Shown: positions 13,476 to 26,078, counted from the stretch's first letter. The stretch: 64,000 bases of DNA from Embiotoca jacksoni (GCA_022577435.1 JAKOON010000013.1:858001-922000); one strand, 5' to 3'. Translations and numbers: made by a program. The notes: generated by a model from the letters alone, not told the origin.

Positions 13476-15021
13476 GATCTGAACGCGTGTCACGACCTCT
13501 GGCGTCCAGTCACAGTGCAGCACGGCTCCTCTGTGTGTTCGTACCGTATGTGTGACTGCCAGCTGATTCATGATGAGTGCGACTTGATGTTGAGGGTCAC
13601 TGCAAATAACAGTTGTTTTCATGTTTTGTTGTTTACCAGTAGAGGAGTCGTGTGATGTTTTTCCACTTTTCAGAAATGCTCGAGAACACAAAGACGTGAA
13701 GAAGAGGTCTGTCTGGTCTCGTCTCATTCATCTCCTTCCTTCACGTCCAAATTAATGATTTTGACAGGATGTGAATTTGACACAAAGACGCACTCATACA
13801 ACTCAGCCACAGCTGTTCTCCAAAAAATACATGACATGCTATTCTCTGACAGTTGCGCTCAATTCACTCATCCTCATTTTTTTTTTTTCCTTCAATGAGC
13901 TGACGGAGACCAGCGTACATTTCAAACTGTTTAAACAGCGAGTAATTGCGGAGAAACCGAGGGGATGTAATTTAAAGTAGATCGATTATGAAATACATTG
14001 GACTGCAAATCTCGTGTAAAAATAATGAAACTGAAAAAATGTGTTGAGGAGTGAACAGAGTGAAGAGTGCTACTCGTGAACATTTGGACTGCAGCGTTAG
14101 AGGACATGCGGCAACCGTGGAGATACAACAAAAGAAGAAGACGAAAAAACAGGCGCAGGAAGTGGGTGAATAAGACGGGAAAGTAAATTAGTGAGTGAAT
14201 GAAGGAGGATTTTCAGGAATGAGATGGTTCATACAAATATGAAGGCTCGGTGAGGCAGTGAGTGACCGGTGAATGAAGAGCGCATGAGTAATGAGGTGTC
14301 GACTTCATTAGTCGCCTTCACGTCAACAAATCTCAGCTCGCACGGGTTGTAGTTGGAGACTGTGCTCCCATAAAACAAACAAGCCAAGAGATTATCGACG
14401 CTCCGGGTGAAGTTTCATTGTGACACCACCCTCTAGTGGCCGTAGTAATTAAGACGGAGGAAGTGAGGCGACGTTTCCACGAGGAGGAGGTCGGGGCAGA
14501 TGGACGGCTCCATGATCCATTTTAAACCGAACCAAGCTGCGTGCGTTTAAGGACAACCGAAGGGGAAAATATTAGTGGAATAGACACAAAATGTCTCTCT
14601 AAGTTTTAGAATGAAAAATTGAAAGATAAAGTAGAAGTAAATATGAAGGATATTTTTCTTTGCAAGGCTTTTGCCTCCTCAGAGGTGATATTCAGTGCAA
14701 ACAAAGCAGATGAAAAAGCAGAGCAGCTTTACAGCACCATGAAAGCTTCCCTGCATTTGTTAACATTTAAAATCAATTCCAGCAGATATACTGGTTTATT
14801 GGTTTATACGTTTATTGATGCATGTATGTTCGAAGATTATTCGCATCCATGTTTGTGACCAAAAAAATACCTTAATAATACAAACGCTGTGTGAGATAAT
14901 TTGATTTACTGTTATCCAAGGTAAAGGTTAGCCGTCACATGCCAACACCGCGATGGAGGATAATTTCATCCTGGCAGCTTTCATGTGACGGAGTGAGACA
15001 GCAGTGTTGCAGTTCACTTAA

Positions 15022-15022
<1 letters not shown>

Positions 15023-15097
<75 letters not shown>

Positions 15098-15101
15098 GCA
15101 C
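15023..15101 (+). repeat. (CA)n microsatellite with GCAC end
   Basis: About 70 bp of CA followed by CGCACGCAC. Confidence 0.97.
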
Positions 15102-17039
15102 TTCACAAATCCATTAATCCAGCCAGCACTAGAAACACAATTTCCCCTCAGCTCCTTTGGGGTGGGTGACAGCAGAGGCCTCAGCACAACTCCAACCACC
15201 TGCATGATGAGACACCACGAACTGTGAAAGGAATCTTTCTTTTCTCTTTATTGGGTGACACTACACTTTAAGCAAAAGCGCACGCATGAGAAACCCACTA
15301 TATTTCAAGAGTCGCGCGTCACATCAAATTTATTCTTTACTCTCGGATTAAAAAGCCTCTTTTGTTGGCGCACGTCAACACTTCACGCTGCCGCTGGAAG
15401 AAAAAAAGAAAAGCAACAAAACAAAGAGTGTCTGAAACAGTCCGATTAGAAAAACACTGTGGTTTCATTTTGTCACTTGACGGGAGGATGTGGACGCTGA
15501 TTTCTGTCGCAGTATGTTGTAATTAAGGTGAATATGTTTGTTTTGAGTACATGTACAATAGAAATCATGTTAATGCTGTTTTGAGAGGGGAGGAATGAGG
15601 AAAAATGGTGCTCGATGAAGCAAAATTGAATGAATGGCTACGGGTGCCGATATGTATCACACTGTATAAAAACAAACTACAGGGAAAGATGGACTGGATG
15701 GATGAGTTGGAAGTAGAAAAAGTTCAAAAAATAATGGAAAGATAGATGAGAGGAGACGTAGAAAAGAGGAGACATAAGCCTGAGACAGCAGTGAGATATA
15801 TTGACTAATAAAAATAGAAGGCAGTACACAGAGAGAAGAGGAAGATAAGATGTTCTTGATGTTCCAAACAAGCTGGGATAAAAAAATAAAAATAAAAAAA
15901 AGAACAGGAAGAAGACGGATGGATGTACGGACGGTTTGATAGTTACCAAATAAAAGAATGATGTCTGTTTTAAGCAGGGAATGATACACGAGCATGAATA
16001 AGTATTCAAGGAGGCGGGGATAGATGAAGATAACACGGTGGACCAATAAATTCTAATTTGCGCCGACAGAGACAAGCAGGAGACGAAGGGTTTTGTAGAC
16101 CTCAAGAATAAACACAAAGCAAGGGAATGAAAAAACATAGATGAAGACAAGTAGGGGGAAGAAGCATAACTGTTTAATGTGATTCCCTGAATATATATGT
16201 AATATTCATATTTGTACTTTTAAAAAGAAAAACATATATTGTTTATAAATACTCGCATACTTATGAGAGGAAATTGATTATGATTACAGGGATAATAACA
16301 TTAATTTCAAGTCACCGACGACTTCTATTAAAACTCAAGCAGCCAGAATTAAGTGTTTGAGGCAATTAAGGCAAAGCAGAATTAAAGGAAAAGGAAACAG
16401 CCACTGGAGATACTACGTGTTACCCTCAAAACAAAGCAGAGCTGGAGTCCAAATTACCTTGAAATGAAAGTTGCATCCACGATGCTAAAAATGGACCCTT
16501 TAAATGTCAAAGCACAGAAAAAGCTACAAATGGACTTTAAGTTGAGAGCAACTAAACAACGGGGGTCACATAAAAATGTCATCGGGTAATTTCAATCAAT
16601 AGTAATAGTAATTTCAATGTCAATCCGACCCAGTGAGAATCCAGCATTAAAAACAACAACAGCTGTTTAAATAAAGGGTCTTTGTTTGAATATTCCAAGA
16701 ACTGCTGCTGAAAACTCCAAGGAAGCAGTACATATTTAATTGTCAGGTCAATTTAGATGGAGATCCACAGATGAGTTTTCAGTTTGCTTTGTTTGCCGAG
16801 CGACACTGAATGTGTGTGTTGGGAAGCGGTGCATGCTTTTTAGTGTGTTTGTTTGATGTAGTGAATTCATCCATTTAAGCCAAGCACCACCTGTGTTACC
16901 ATGGAGCTGTGAGTTAAATGCTGACGGGACCAAATCGGTTTTAAAAGTCGTCCGCTGCATTTGTTGGGAAAAATAAACTATGGATGAGTCATGACTTTCA
17001 AATACTTATTCAAAACTAAAAATCTAATTGTTTATTTGA

Positions 17040-17165
17040 CTATCGTCTGGACTTGTATCCCTCGTTTTTACCGGTGCCTGGTTGTAATATATTACTACCA
17101 CCAGAAGGTGGCGGTAATGCACCTAAAAGCTGTTTGCCAGCTGCCGTTAAAGAAACAATAGGACA
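17040..17165 (-). mobile_element. Fragment of the same hAT-like repeat, inverted
   Basis: The reverse complement contains GCAGCTGGCAAACAGCTTTT, then GGTGCATTACCGCCACCTTC and TTACAACCAGGCACCGG, in the same order as 78-165. No coding capacity is seen. It ends close to a poly-A tract at about 17197. Confidence 0.6.
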
Positions 17166-17470
17166 AGAAGAACGCGTTACTACCAGGCTCTGGTAAAAAA
17201 AAAAAAAAAAAAACAGGAGTGGTGCAGTGAGGTTAGATGCTACGGTACAAAGAGCAGAAACACGCAAACACTACGACAACCGTCCGAACGTTTTGTTCGT
17301 AAGAGGAGCTCCAATAAAACTTGTATTGAAAGTATTTTTGCTTGAAATGCCCAATCACCCAATATATACACATCACAGTGTCTTTAATCTGACCTCATCA
17401 ACAAATGACTGCAATGCTGTTAAAACTGCAGTAATATAATTTCTGGCCTCTAGGGGGCAGATGAACTCAC

Positions 17471-17498
17471 AAAAAAAAAAAAAAAAAAAAAAAAAAAA
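17471..17498 (+). repeat. Poly(A) tract, 28 A
   Basis: Pure A run just after a CTAGGGGGCAGATGAACTCAC segment. It may be a retroposon tail, but no retroposon body is recognised. Confidence 0.9.
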
Positions 17499-17671
17499 CA
17501 TCTGACACGCTCACGTTAAAAAGCTGCGGATGCTAACATGTTAGCAAACGATTGATTACATACATTTTCAGTAGATATAACTGCTATTTATTGTATCGTG
17601 TTGGGTTTTTGTCTCCTTGATGAAAATAAGTCTGATATTCACTCGGCTTTTATGTATTTTGCCTTCACTGA

Positions 17672-17790
17672 ATTCAATTCAATTTTATTTATAGAGCACC
17701 AAATCACAGCACGGGTTGTTTCATGGCACTTAAACACACGTTTGGAGAAGAGTTCCTCCGTCTTTAGCCTCCAGTTTGTCTTAGTCTTTG
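17672..17790 (+). repeat. SINE/LINE-tail-like fragment
   Basis: TTCAATTCAATTTTATTTAT followed by AGAGCACCAAATCACAGCAC is a sequence type very common in fish genomes. The right boundary is uncertain. It overlaps a chance open frame. Confidence 0.5.
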
Positions 17791-17823
17791 CCTGCTTGCC
17801 GCGAGAGTCGTCCTGCCATTTGT

Positions 17824-17840
17824 CCCCCCCCCCCCCCCCC
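17824..17840 (+). repeat. Poly(C) tract, 17 C
   Basis: Pure C run followed by TCGCTCCCCCC. The complementary strand is G-rich enough for a quadruplex. Confidence 0.9.
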
Positions 17841-19304
17841 TCGCTCCCCCCCGCCACCCAACCCACTCTTTCACATGACAAGTTCTATTTTAATCACTAA
17901 ACCCGCTGCTAACAATCCCCACTCGGTTACACACTTTACAATTCAAACATATGTTCAGAAAATCCTATGTCCCGTTCCAATAAGGTAATTATTACAATGG
18001 TTTGTCTTGTTTACTGTTTCTTTGGTACATCATATAGAAGCTTTGTAAGAACGCAGTAAACAAACATTTTCCTTGCCTGGGAGCGTTGTAGCATTTCATC
18101 TAAATGCTAAATGCTCCGTAATATAAATTAAAGTTTAGAGGTTTTATTTCTTCATTGTTTTTTGGGGTTTTTTTGGGGGGGGAGGGGCAATATCAAAAGC
18201 TTTATACATTTCAAAACCAAAAGCATCACAAGTATCTGCAGCTGCTTTCATGGTCTTCCTCCCGTGGGCTCAGCCGTCGCTGGGTGCTTTTTCTTCCGAG
18301 CTGCAGCATCCTCGTCATTTCTTTGCTCGGGGTTCAAATTCCTTCTCCCGCTGTGATGTGTGTTGGTTTTTTTTTGTTTTTTTTTTCCCCTCGCTCGGTT
18401 CCCATCTCGCTTCAGAGTGCCGTTTGCTGTCAAATCTCCTTATGAGTGCCGGATGGTCTGCTCTGCTCCTGAAAGAGAAGCACTTTCATGGAACGCATTT
18501 TTTTTTTGTTTTTTTTTCATTCTCAGAATTCAGGCTCAAAATGTTTGTGTCTGAAAACAGGAGTTTAGTTTTACACCGACAGAAAAGGAAGAAGAAAACG
18601 CTGTGTCATGCTTCATCATTGAAAGCAGATAATTAATGGAAGAAACTCCGAAAATGTAAACAGATGTTTGATTGTTGTTCATCGACTGAAGCTTCATTTG
18701 TGAATTGCTGAGATTTTCTCGAAACTGCTGAGTTGCTGATTGGCAGCTGATTGCGTCTTTACACACGACGTTGGGTTGATATCAACAACCTTTGGTTAGG
18801 ATTGCACACAGTTCATCTCTCCAGAAACTCCAGATTCTTACTATTTATGATATTCATATTTTTCAAATGTTTTTTTTTATATTTCTTTGATACAAGGAAA
18901 TATTCCTGGACAGTTTAAAGACTAACTTTAAAGTAAATTCACAGGTTCATTCTTCCTCTGCTCGTCAAGTCTCCTCTATGTCTCCCCTGCAGAGGTCAAT
19001 TTTCAAAACGATATTATTAATTTATGGGATGGCTTCTCCCACCTGACAAAAACCTGTTCCTCTATAAAAGGGGCTTCCCTTGTAACTGCAACATACTCAT
19101 ATCTTTTAGCTTTTTTTCTTGACTTTATTGTTTATAATGAGTAAATTAGATCAAATCAACAAAATAAATTTGCAACAAGTCGATAAAACTGAACCCATAA
19201 ATACGAATCAAAGCAATGCTGCCCTTTCAAACAAACGACTTTTCCTCGCGCTCTTAAAAAAACAGCCGATTTAAAAGTTTACATTGATGAGAGATTATGG
19301 AGGA

Positions 19305-19388
19305 ACACACACACACACACACACGCACACGCACACACACACACACACACGCACACGCACACACACACACACGCACACACACACACAC

Positions 19389-19429
<41 letters not shown>

Positions 19430-19434
19430 CACAC
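19305..19434 (+). repeat. Compound (AC)n/(GCAC)n microsatellite
   Basis: 130-bp run of AC with about eight scattered A-to-G changes giving GCAC. An opposite-sense TG run lies 64 bp downstream. Confidence 0.97.
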
Positions 19435-19495
19435 ATATGAGCATCTGTATAGAATTCATTCATTATTAATCGATTGTGTATGTGTCTGTCTGTCA

Positions 19496-19498
<3 letters not shown>

Positions 19499-19558
<60 letters not shown>
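19499..19558 (+). repeat. (TG)30 microsatellite
   Basis: 60-bp perfect TG run, complementary to the upstream AC tract. Confidence 0.98.
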
Positions 19559-19561
<3 letters not shown>

Positions 19562-20030
19562 CTTATGATCTGACCAAAGTCTTGTTTCTTTGCATGTGTG
19601 GAGAGAAATCTCTTTTTTTCTTTTCATCTTTTACTTAATACGCAATTCCAGCACTATAAATAAAACCACTCTGCAGTTTGCAACCAGCAATTTTTCAGTT
19701 GAACTGACCTTCGAATCGCACGTCATGTTGGAGATGTTGCAGTTATTTGGTGTATGAGGCAGCTTTTCTCTAGAAAACAGAGAATTGGAAGTCCTGATGA
19801 TGACATGTTTCTGTCAACACAAGCTTTCTAGTCATGTATTAGAAGAAAATTGGCCAGATGTGGAGATATGAACTCGTGACTGTAGATTTGAGTGCAAGTC
19901 AGACTGGAAGTTACTGGATTTGATGAACAAAGTACAAAAGATATGACTCATTACGATTTCATTTAAAACCTAAAGGCAAAAACAGTCCCTACGCTGGATG
20001 GAAGGCTTTCCATAATGCAGGAGTTCCTCC

Positions 20031-20105
20031 TCCTCTCCTCTCCTCTCCTCTCCTCTCCTCTCCTCTCCTCTCCTCTCCTCTCCTCTCCTCTCCTCTCCTC
20101 TCCTC
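20031..20105 (+). repeat. (TCCTC)15 pentanucleotide microsatellite
   Basis: 15 exact TCCTC units, with a ragged CCTCCTCC start from 20026. Pure pyrimidine on this strand. It encodes only the repetitive GEERR frame on the other strand. Confidence 0.98.
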
Positions 20106-20256
20106 GGACGCCATTATTGAGAAGGAAATCTCTGCTGACTCCAGCCAGCAGAAGGTTTTCCCCTTTGAAACATCCATAAAGCTCCTCCTCCGTCTACAAT
20201 TAGACTAATGGTGTGTCATAAATACATTTCCAAATTTACTAGAAGTAGATTTAGTT

Positions 20257-20278
20257 CCCCCCCCCCCCCCCCCCCCCC
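20257..20278 (+). repeat. Poly(C) tract, 22 C
   Basis: Pure C run; only 150 bp from the TCCTC array. Confidence 0.95.
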
Positions 20279-20962
20279 TCCTCCAACACAGGCATGTGAA
20301 GAAGACTTCCAGGTGATTGGCAGGCTTGGCAGGCAGCTGACTGGCAAACTGAGCAGCAAAAACCCGGCAGCGTGTCGGAGGACGTGGATCGGTGATGGAG
20401 ACGGAGTGACACTTCCGGAGAGTCGGAGGAAACTCCACGACTCCTTTTAGATCCATTTCCACGTGTTTCCAGCGACCATTGACCGTCTTCTCAGAGGGAC
20501 CTTTGACTTCTGAGAAAAGCGCAGCATGATTCCCTCCCAAAATCCATTCTTCCGCCCGCCTGCACATGTCATCTTCATCAGACACGTATGTGGCTGTCAG
20601 GCGTCCGCGGTCGCTCTTCTTTCACGTGTTGGCTGCGGATGAATGATTCTTCTGTCTCTTCATGTCTTGTGTGGCTTCTTCTTTTTTTTTTTTTGCTCTT
20701 GTAACCGTTCGCCTAAGTGTTTCTCGCTCAAATGAATTTTGGTCACAGCGAGAGGGACGGGCGGATAGAGGAAATCAATCTCGGCTGTTTAGGAAAAAAG
20801 CCACCGCTCTGTTCTCTGTTGAATCAGCTGGTAACCTTTAATTATGATAAATTGAACTGAATAAACAAAACATCAAATGAGCTCTTCTACTCTAAATACA
20901 ACAGGGGCACTTGTCCAAATGTTGCAGGCTTTTTGAATAGCTTTGGAGATGAATGCTGGGAA

Positions 20963-20969
<7 letters not shown>

Positions 20970-21017
<48 letters not shown>
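20970..21017 (+). repeat. (TG)n microsatellite
   Basis: 48-bp perfect TG run. Confidence 0.97.
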
Positions 21018-21018
<1 letters not shown>

Positions 21019-21558
21019 CCAGAGCTTTAATGGCACATTGTGCTGCAGAGACGACTTTCTCTTTTGTGGTTTTACTTTGCGGGGGCTGTAAAAAGTGAGG
21101 ACAGCAGTTTCTTTAAATGGCTGTTTGAGGGTTCAGTCGCGGTTTAACGGTTGAAGTCACAGTAAAACTAATAGTCAATCGAATTGTCAATCAACTGAAA
21201 AGTGCATGAACCCGACAGCAGTTTTGATGCAGAACTAATAAATGCAGAAATTCCCTGAATTTTCTGTTCAGTTGTCTCTTAAATGTGACGATTTGATGAT
21301 TTTTTTTTTTTCTCCGCTTCATTTTGTCGTGATTTTTAATATATTTGAGATTCACGCTGTTGGTTTGTCAAAAAGGCAAAAAAATTTTTAATATTTCTGT
21401 TTTCTGTCACTATTTTCTGACATTTCTGAGACAAAGCAATTCATTATTCAATTTAAAAAAGACAAATCACAAAAAAAAGAAAGAAAAAAAAAAAGAAATT
21501 GTTAGGGTTTATAACTTGTATTACGTGATTGGCAGGCCTCACAAGTACAGAAACACAA

Positions 21559-21561
<3 letters not shown>

Positions 21562-21595
<34 letters not shown>
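21562..21595 (+). repeat. (TG)n microsatellite
   Basis: 34-bp TG run with a GAGTGTGAG end. Confidence 0.97.
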
Positions 21596-21597
<2 letters not shown>

Positions 21598-21696
21598 TGT
21601 GAGGAAGATGAGAGCTGTGAGATACCAGACGTCTCATGTTCTGCAGGAGACAGCGTGGTGGAGAATATTCAGTTAAATCTCATCTGATAGCTGTCC

Positions 21697-21697
<1 letters not shown>

Positions 21698-21748
<51 letters not shown>
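21698..21748 (+). repeat. (TG)n microsatellite
   Basis: 51-bp TG run, the second within 150 bp and just upstream of the Tc/mariner relic. Confidence 0.97.
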
Positions 21749-21749
<1 letters not shown>

Positions 21750-21879
21750 CATATGTGACCATGATATCCTGCATGCATGTAGCTATATGTGTCGGGGTTT
21801 AGTGCTGATATCTGACACAAGCTATTGTTCTGCAAGGGACTCTTAACTGATAATGTGTCAGCATTATCTGCCCATCAAA

Positions 21880-22527
21880 CGCCTGCCAAAAAAAGAGAAG
21901 CTATTATTATCAGCTTGTGGGAGATGATCCTGTAGATGGCAGTACATGAAACAACAGTAAAGCACAGGAACACCATCATTTTACCTGCCAGAGATTTGGT
22001 ATATTGTTCCATCCACAGTTCCTCACAGTTAATTCTGAATGAATGACTCATCTTATTTCTGTATTTCTCCGACAAGCCCCAATTCTTATTGCTTATTTCA
22101 GCAAAACAACGCCAAACTCTGCAGGCGATTACAACAGCATGGCTCTCTAGTAGAAGAGTCTGGCTGATAAACCGGCCTCCTGCAGTCCACACCTGCCTCC
22201 CATTTAAAGCATTTGGTGCATTATTAAAATGAAAAATATGACAAAGGAGACTGTTCAGCAGGTGAAATCCTATATGAGGCAAGAATGGGACCACATTTCA
22301 CTTTCAAAACTCCAGAAACTGGTCTCGTCAGTTCCCAAACGTTTACAGAGTGTTGTTAAAAGAAGAAGGGATCAAAAACAAGGGTGAATTTCTCAGTTTC
22401 AAGATTTGACATGTTGTCTTTGGTCTATTTGCAATTAAACATGGGTTTATAGGATTTGCAAATCATTACATTCTGTTTATATTTACATTTTACACAGCGT
22501 CCCAACTTTTTCGTAAGCGGGGTTGTA
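21880..22527 (+). mobile_element. Decayed Tc/mariner (IS630-type) DNA transposon with transposase relic
   Basis: The + strand at 22262-22372 reads VKSYMRQEWDHISLSKLQKL followed by VSSVPKRLQSVV, which resembles the transposase C-terminus of the IS630/Tc/mariner superfamily. Upstream, 22190-22240 reads HLPPI, a TAA stop at 22205-22207, then SIWCIIKMK. This aligns with the conserved PIENIW-type block holding the third catalytic acid, so a stop stands where that glutamate is expected. A frameshift is also apparent near 22110. The 3' end (CCCAACTTTTTCG...GGGGTTGTA, ending at 22527) matches a terminal sequence I know from abundant fish elements, possibly of the type RepeatMasker labels TcMar-ISRm11. 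The left boundary is not clear, and the 5' part is missing or too diverged. The long open frame on the opposite strand here is a shadow. Confidence 0.85.
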
Positions 22528-23571
22528 TTTGTTGTAAAAACAACACATGCCAGTAACTAGAGGTCTGAAGTTTAGGGTTGACGTTTCCCCTGTTAACTCG
22601 TTGACCTGAGCGTCAACACAGCAGCTCTCAGCTGTTGCTCGATAACGTTAATCTGCTAATCTCTCAAGGAAGCGCTCACCGGTATAATTATGCTAAAATC
22701 TATTTTGGTAACCCCGGCAACACATATGCATGTCATCAGGTGAGCGTGGAGATTCTTCCGTCCTCGCATCAGCAAAGTGAAAAGGTGTTATGTCGTGCTG
22801 GTGCCATCGTACTAATTGTAGCGACCCCATGGCAACCGGCCGCCTCTAATGTGATGGATCAGCATCAGACACCTCATTGTTGTCCAGTTTCCACGATGTT
22901 TTTTTTTTATTATTTTTTTATTTTATTGTATGCAGGCAGTCCAGTTTCAAATAATAATGAATGCAGCCGTGATGATTGGAGTGCGGTAAAGTGCAGGATG
23001 ACTTTCTGCCGGCGTTGTGCGCTCCCCTCTTGTGTTGTTTCCGTCTCTCGTCAGGTGTTTGTGATCCGGGCTGAGTGGACGGCTCGGCACACTTATTCTA
23101 TTTTAGGGAGGTTGGAGGAGAAGGAGCTCTGTCTCTCTCTCTCTCTCCTGGATAAAGGAGTGACAATCTGCTTTGATTTTTCCTTTTTCCTTCTTTTTGT
23201 CCACCAATCTTAACACTTCAGACTTTATATCCCAGAAACTTTACCACTGTCAAAAACGACATCACTACTTCCGTAGAAAATGTCCACACACCAAACCAAA
23301 CATTTTGCAAATCGGTGTTGTTGTTGGTACTCACTTGTTCGGCTTGTTATGAAATTGTCGAGTTAGTGATTCATTTATCCGTGACCCGTCCATCAAACAT
23401 CCCCCCCTCCCCTTTCTACAAATAACACCAATCATCATCCCCATCTCTTATTTATTTGGAAAGATAGAAGTGAGAGATACTGAGAGACGGACGGAAATAG
23501 ACGGAGCGACAGGACACAAGTTGTCCTCAGAAATCAGATGCGCTCTAAAGGCACGGTATGCGGGAAAAAAC

Positions 23572-23593
23572 GGGGGGGGGGGGGGGGGGGGGG
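23572..23593 (+). repeat. Poly(G) tract, 22 G
   Basis: Pure G run between AAAAAAC and AAACG. Confidence 0.95.
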
Positions 23594-24188
23594 AAACGAG
23601 GTGTTCGCTCATGCTATGAAAAATGATACCTCCTTCCACCAGAGAGAGAGAGAGAGAAAAAAAAAATCCCCCAAAGAAAAGGTAATGGATTGATGTCTCC
23701 GTGTTTATTTTGCTTCTCGATGCAGAATTTCTCAACAGTGATTTTCCACACCAGCGAGCAGTGGCCCCCTGAAATGATCCCCCATCCTCGCCGTCAGCAA
23801 ATACATCATCTCCAGACGGTGGAGCGGCTTTCACGACATGCAAATTAAACACACCTGAATGGCTTTTTATTAGGGATAGCTACCGAGACATTTGACATTC
23901 GCTAAACTGTCCGTGTGAGATTCGATCGAATTCTTACAACTTCCACTCACAAAAAAACAACAAAAAAAAAATCCCTTTTCATCAGGATAAAAGTTATTAT
24001 CAATGAAATTTGGAGATTACGTATCCACAAAATAGCTCACAGCCTTTGTAACTTTAAAAAAAAAATTCATGAATTCGAGTCAGTGGACTTCAATCAGGGC
24101 AGAGAGAAGAAGCCTCCTCGTCTCTGCTTCATGGTCTGCTCCCTCCGTCCTTCCATTCTCCCTTTTGAGGACAGATTAATTCCAGAAG

Positions 24189-24216
24189 CTCCGCTGGGGG
24201 ATTTTTCCCAGCGGAG
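24189..24216. other. 10-bp perfect hairpin
   Basis: CTCCGCTGGG (24189-24198) and CCCAGCGGAG (24207-24216) are perfect inverted arms around an 8-base GGATTTTT loop. No open frame or T-run suggests a use; it may be chance or a binding site. Confidence 0.5.
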
Positions 24217-25276
24217 GCTCCTCGTGCAGGATTGCGTGATTTTCATAGCACGTATGTGCGGGAGAGATTGACGTCACTTCAGGCGCCTCGGCTGACGAGA
24301 CGTGGAAAGGGGAAAAAAAAAAGGAGGGGAGAAAAGGTTGAGATGGTTTGGAAATTGTTCCTCTCACCGAGCAGATAAAAGCGTTCTGGACAACGTCCGC
24401 GAGGAGTGACGAATCTGTCGGACAGCCGTCGCCTCGAGGGTCGGGACGAGGAGGTCTCTCTATCTGCGCGTGGTAAATTACCTCATTAACCTTTTCAAAG
24501 CCGGGGCAGGTGAATTATTTAGAGGTAATCAGATTTAAAGCAGTCCATTGGTTGAGGGAAGAAGAGAATATCTGTCCAAAAACAACTTTCCTTTGGTCTT
24601 TTCGCTCGTTTTGAAGGATGATTATGGGCTTCGCTTCTCCTTACTGATGTGATTCCCATGTCAAGGATGCACCAGAAGCGATCCATGACTTTTTTTTTTT
24701 TTTTAGGTCCGACAGGTGATGAGTTGTAAACCAAAAAGCAGGCAGGTGGTTCTTGTTTACCCGCGTTCATAGCGAGACACACCGAGAGAGGAGGGATTCA
24801 GAGAGGGAGCAGTGAGGAGCCCCCCCCACCCCCTCCACCTGTGTTAAGGGTCATCATGACATAATTACTGTCTACTTTTGTTTTTCACAGTGATTGCACA
24901 GTATAAATGTGATCACAGATCATTTCCCCCTTATATATTTGAGCTGGCAACCGCGCGCCCGAAAAAAAAAAGAAAAAAAAAGGCTTTGATTTTATTTTAC
25001 AAATGACGCAACGCACACGCAAGGGCACGAGCAGGCGGTGTAATATGAGCAACCTTTCTGCAAAGATCACGACTCTACTTATCGAGCAACGTGTTCCTAA
25101 AATCCACGACTTGTGTTTCGCGAGTTTTGCATTTCTTCTGTGCGACTGACTGACTGAAAACATTCTCCAAACACAGAGCCGAGCCACACATGACTGTTCT
25201 GCTGCCGCACCGCCTCTATCACCGTGATGGATCTCATCCACCTGGCACCTCCCTTTGCTGGCTAGGAGCAAAGGCA

Positions 25277-25278
<2 letters not shown>

Positions 25279-25352
<74 letters not shown>
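25279..25352 (+). repeat. (GT)37 microsatellite
   Basis: 74-bp perfect GT run, followed by a GA-rich stretch to 25440. Confidence 0.98.
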
Positions 25353-25356
<4 letters not shown>

Positions 25357-25495
25357 GGTTCAGGAGTATAAAGACAGAAGTAAAGAGGGGTCCTGATAAG
25401 AGAAAGAAAGAGAGGGAGGAGGACACGGGGAAGAGAAGGGAGTATGTGCTGGGTATCTGTCTACACTGGTAGCTCTGCATACATCATTAATTTAA

Positions 25496-25501
<6 letters not shown>

Positions 25502-25559
<58 letters not shown>
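25502..25559 (+). repeat. (TG)29 microsatellite
   Basis: 58-bp perfect TG run. Confidence 0.98.
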
Positions 25560-25563
<4 letters not shown>

Positions 25564-25952
25564 AATGTAGTTGAGGTGATGAAAGAACGAGCTCTGGCTT
25601 ATGCGGATTCTCTGACATTCACTGTATTTGCAGACATGAATATAAAAAAAAAAGTGTGAAGGAAGGAAAATATGAGTCATTTTTCAACAGTGGTTGGTGA
25701 AAGAAGTCGAAACTGATAAACTTGACAGGGAGAAAGAAAGGCTGTGACTGTATGGATCCTTTCTTATCGTGGTTAAAAAGCAGAGTATTATCGTGGTTTG
25801 GGGGACTATAGCAGTCGTGTGGTTATCGTCACTGCTCTGCATCAGGAGACTGCCGGAAAAGTGGGCTGGCGGCAGCGAGTTTGAAGGCCTCACATTAAAA
25901 CGATGTCATCGTAGGTCTCTGTGCTGTCTCAATGATTTCTGACTGGTGTTCC

Positions 25953-25954
<2 letters not shown>

Positions 25955-26010
<56 letters not shown>
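25955..26010 (+). repeat. (GT)28 microsatellite
   Basis: 56-bp perfect GT run, the third GT/TG tract within 740 bp and 68 bp upstream of the palindromic MITE. Confidence 0.98.
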
Positions 26011-26013
<3 letters not shown>

Positions 26014-26078
26014 AGTGATTCAGTTCTGCCGTAAAACAATCACAAGACCCAAGATTAATACCATGATTATCGATAAAG

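Noticed and set aside
15677..16150. 157-codon minus-strand frame rich in Ser, Leu and Phe
   Set aside because: It arises from A-rich and GA-rich sequence; the hydrophobic composition is a base-composition effect.
18329..18342. GGGGTTCAAATTCC, a tRNA B-box-like sequence
   Set aside because: No matching A-box, cloverleaf or terminator at the right distance, and no SINE body recognised.
19063..19070. TATAAAAG, a good TATA-box match, followed by CA-rich start-like sequence
   Set aside because: A single 8-mer is expected by chance several times in 64 kb, and no exon, donor site or CpG island follows.
21875..22294. 139-codon open frame on the minus strand
   Set aside because: It is antisense to the Tc/mariner transposase relic, whose similarity is on the + strand.
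22635..23213. 192-codon + strand frame, the longest in the window
   Set aside because: It spans a poly(T) stretch and a TC repeat, and its peptide shows no domain, no family resemblance and no plausible splice context.
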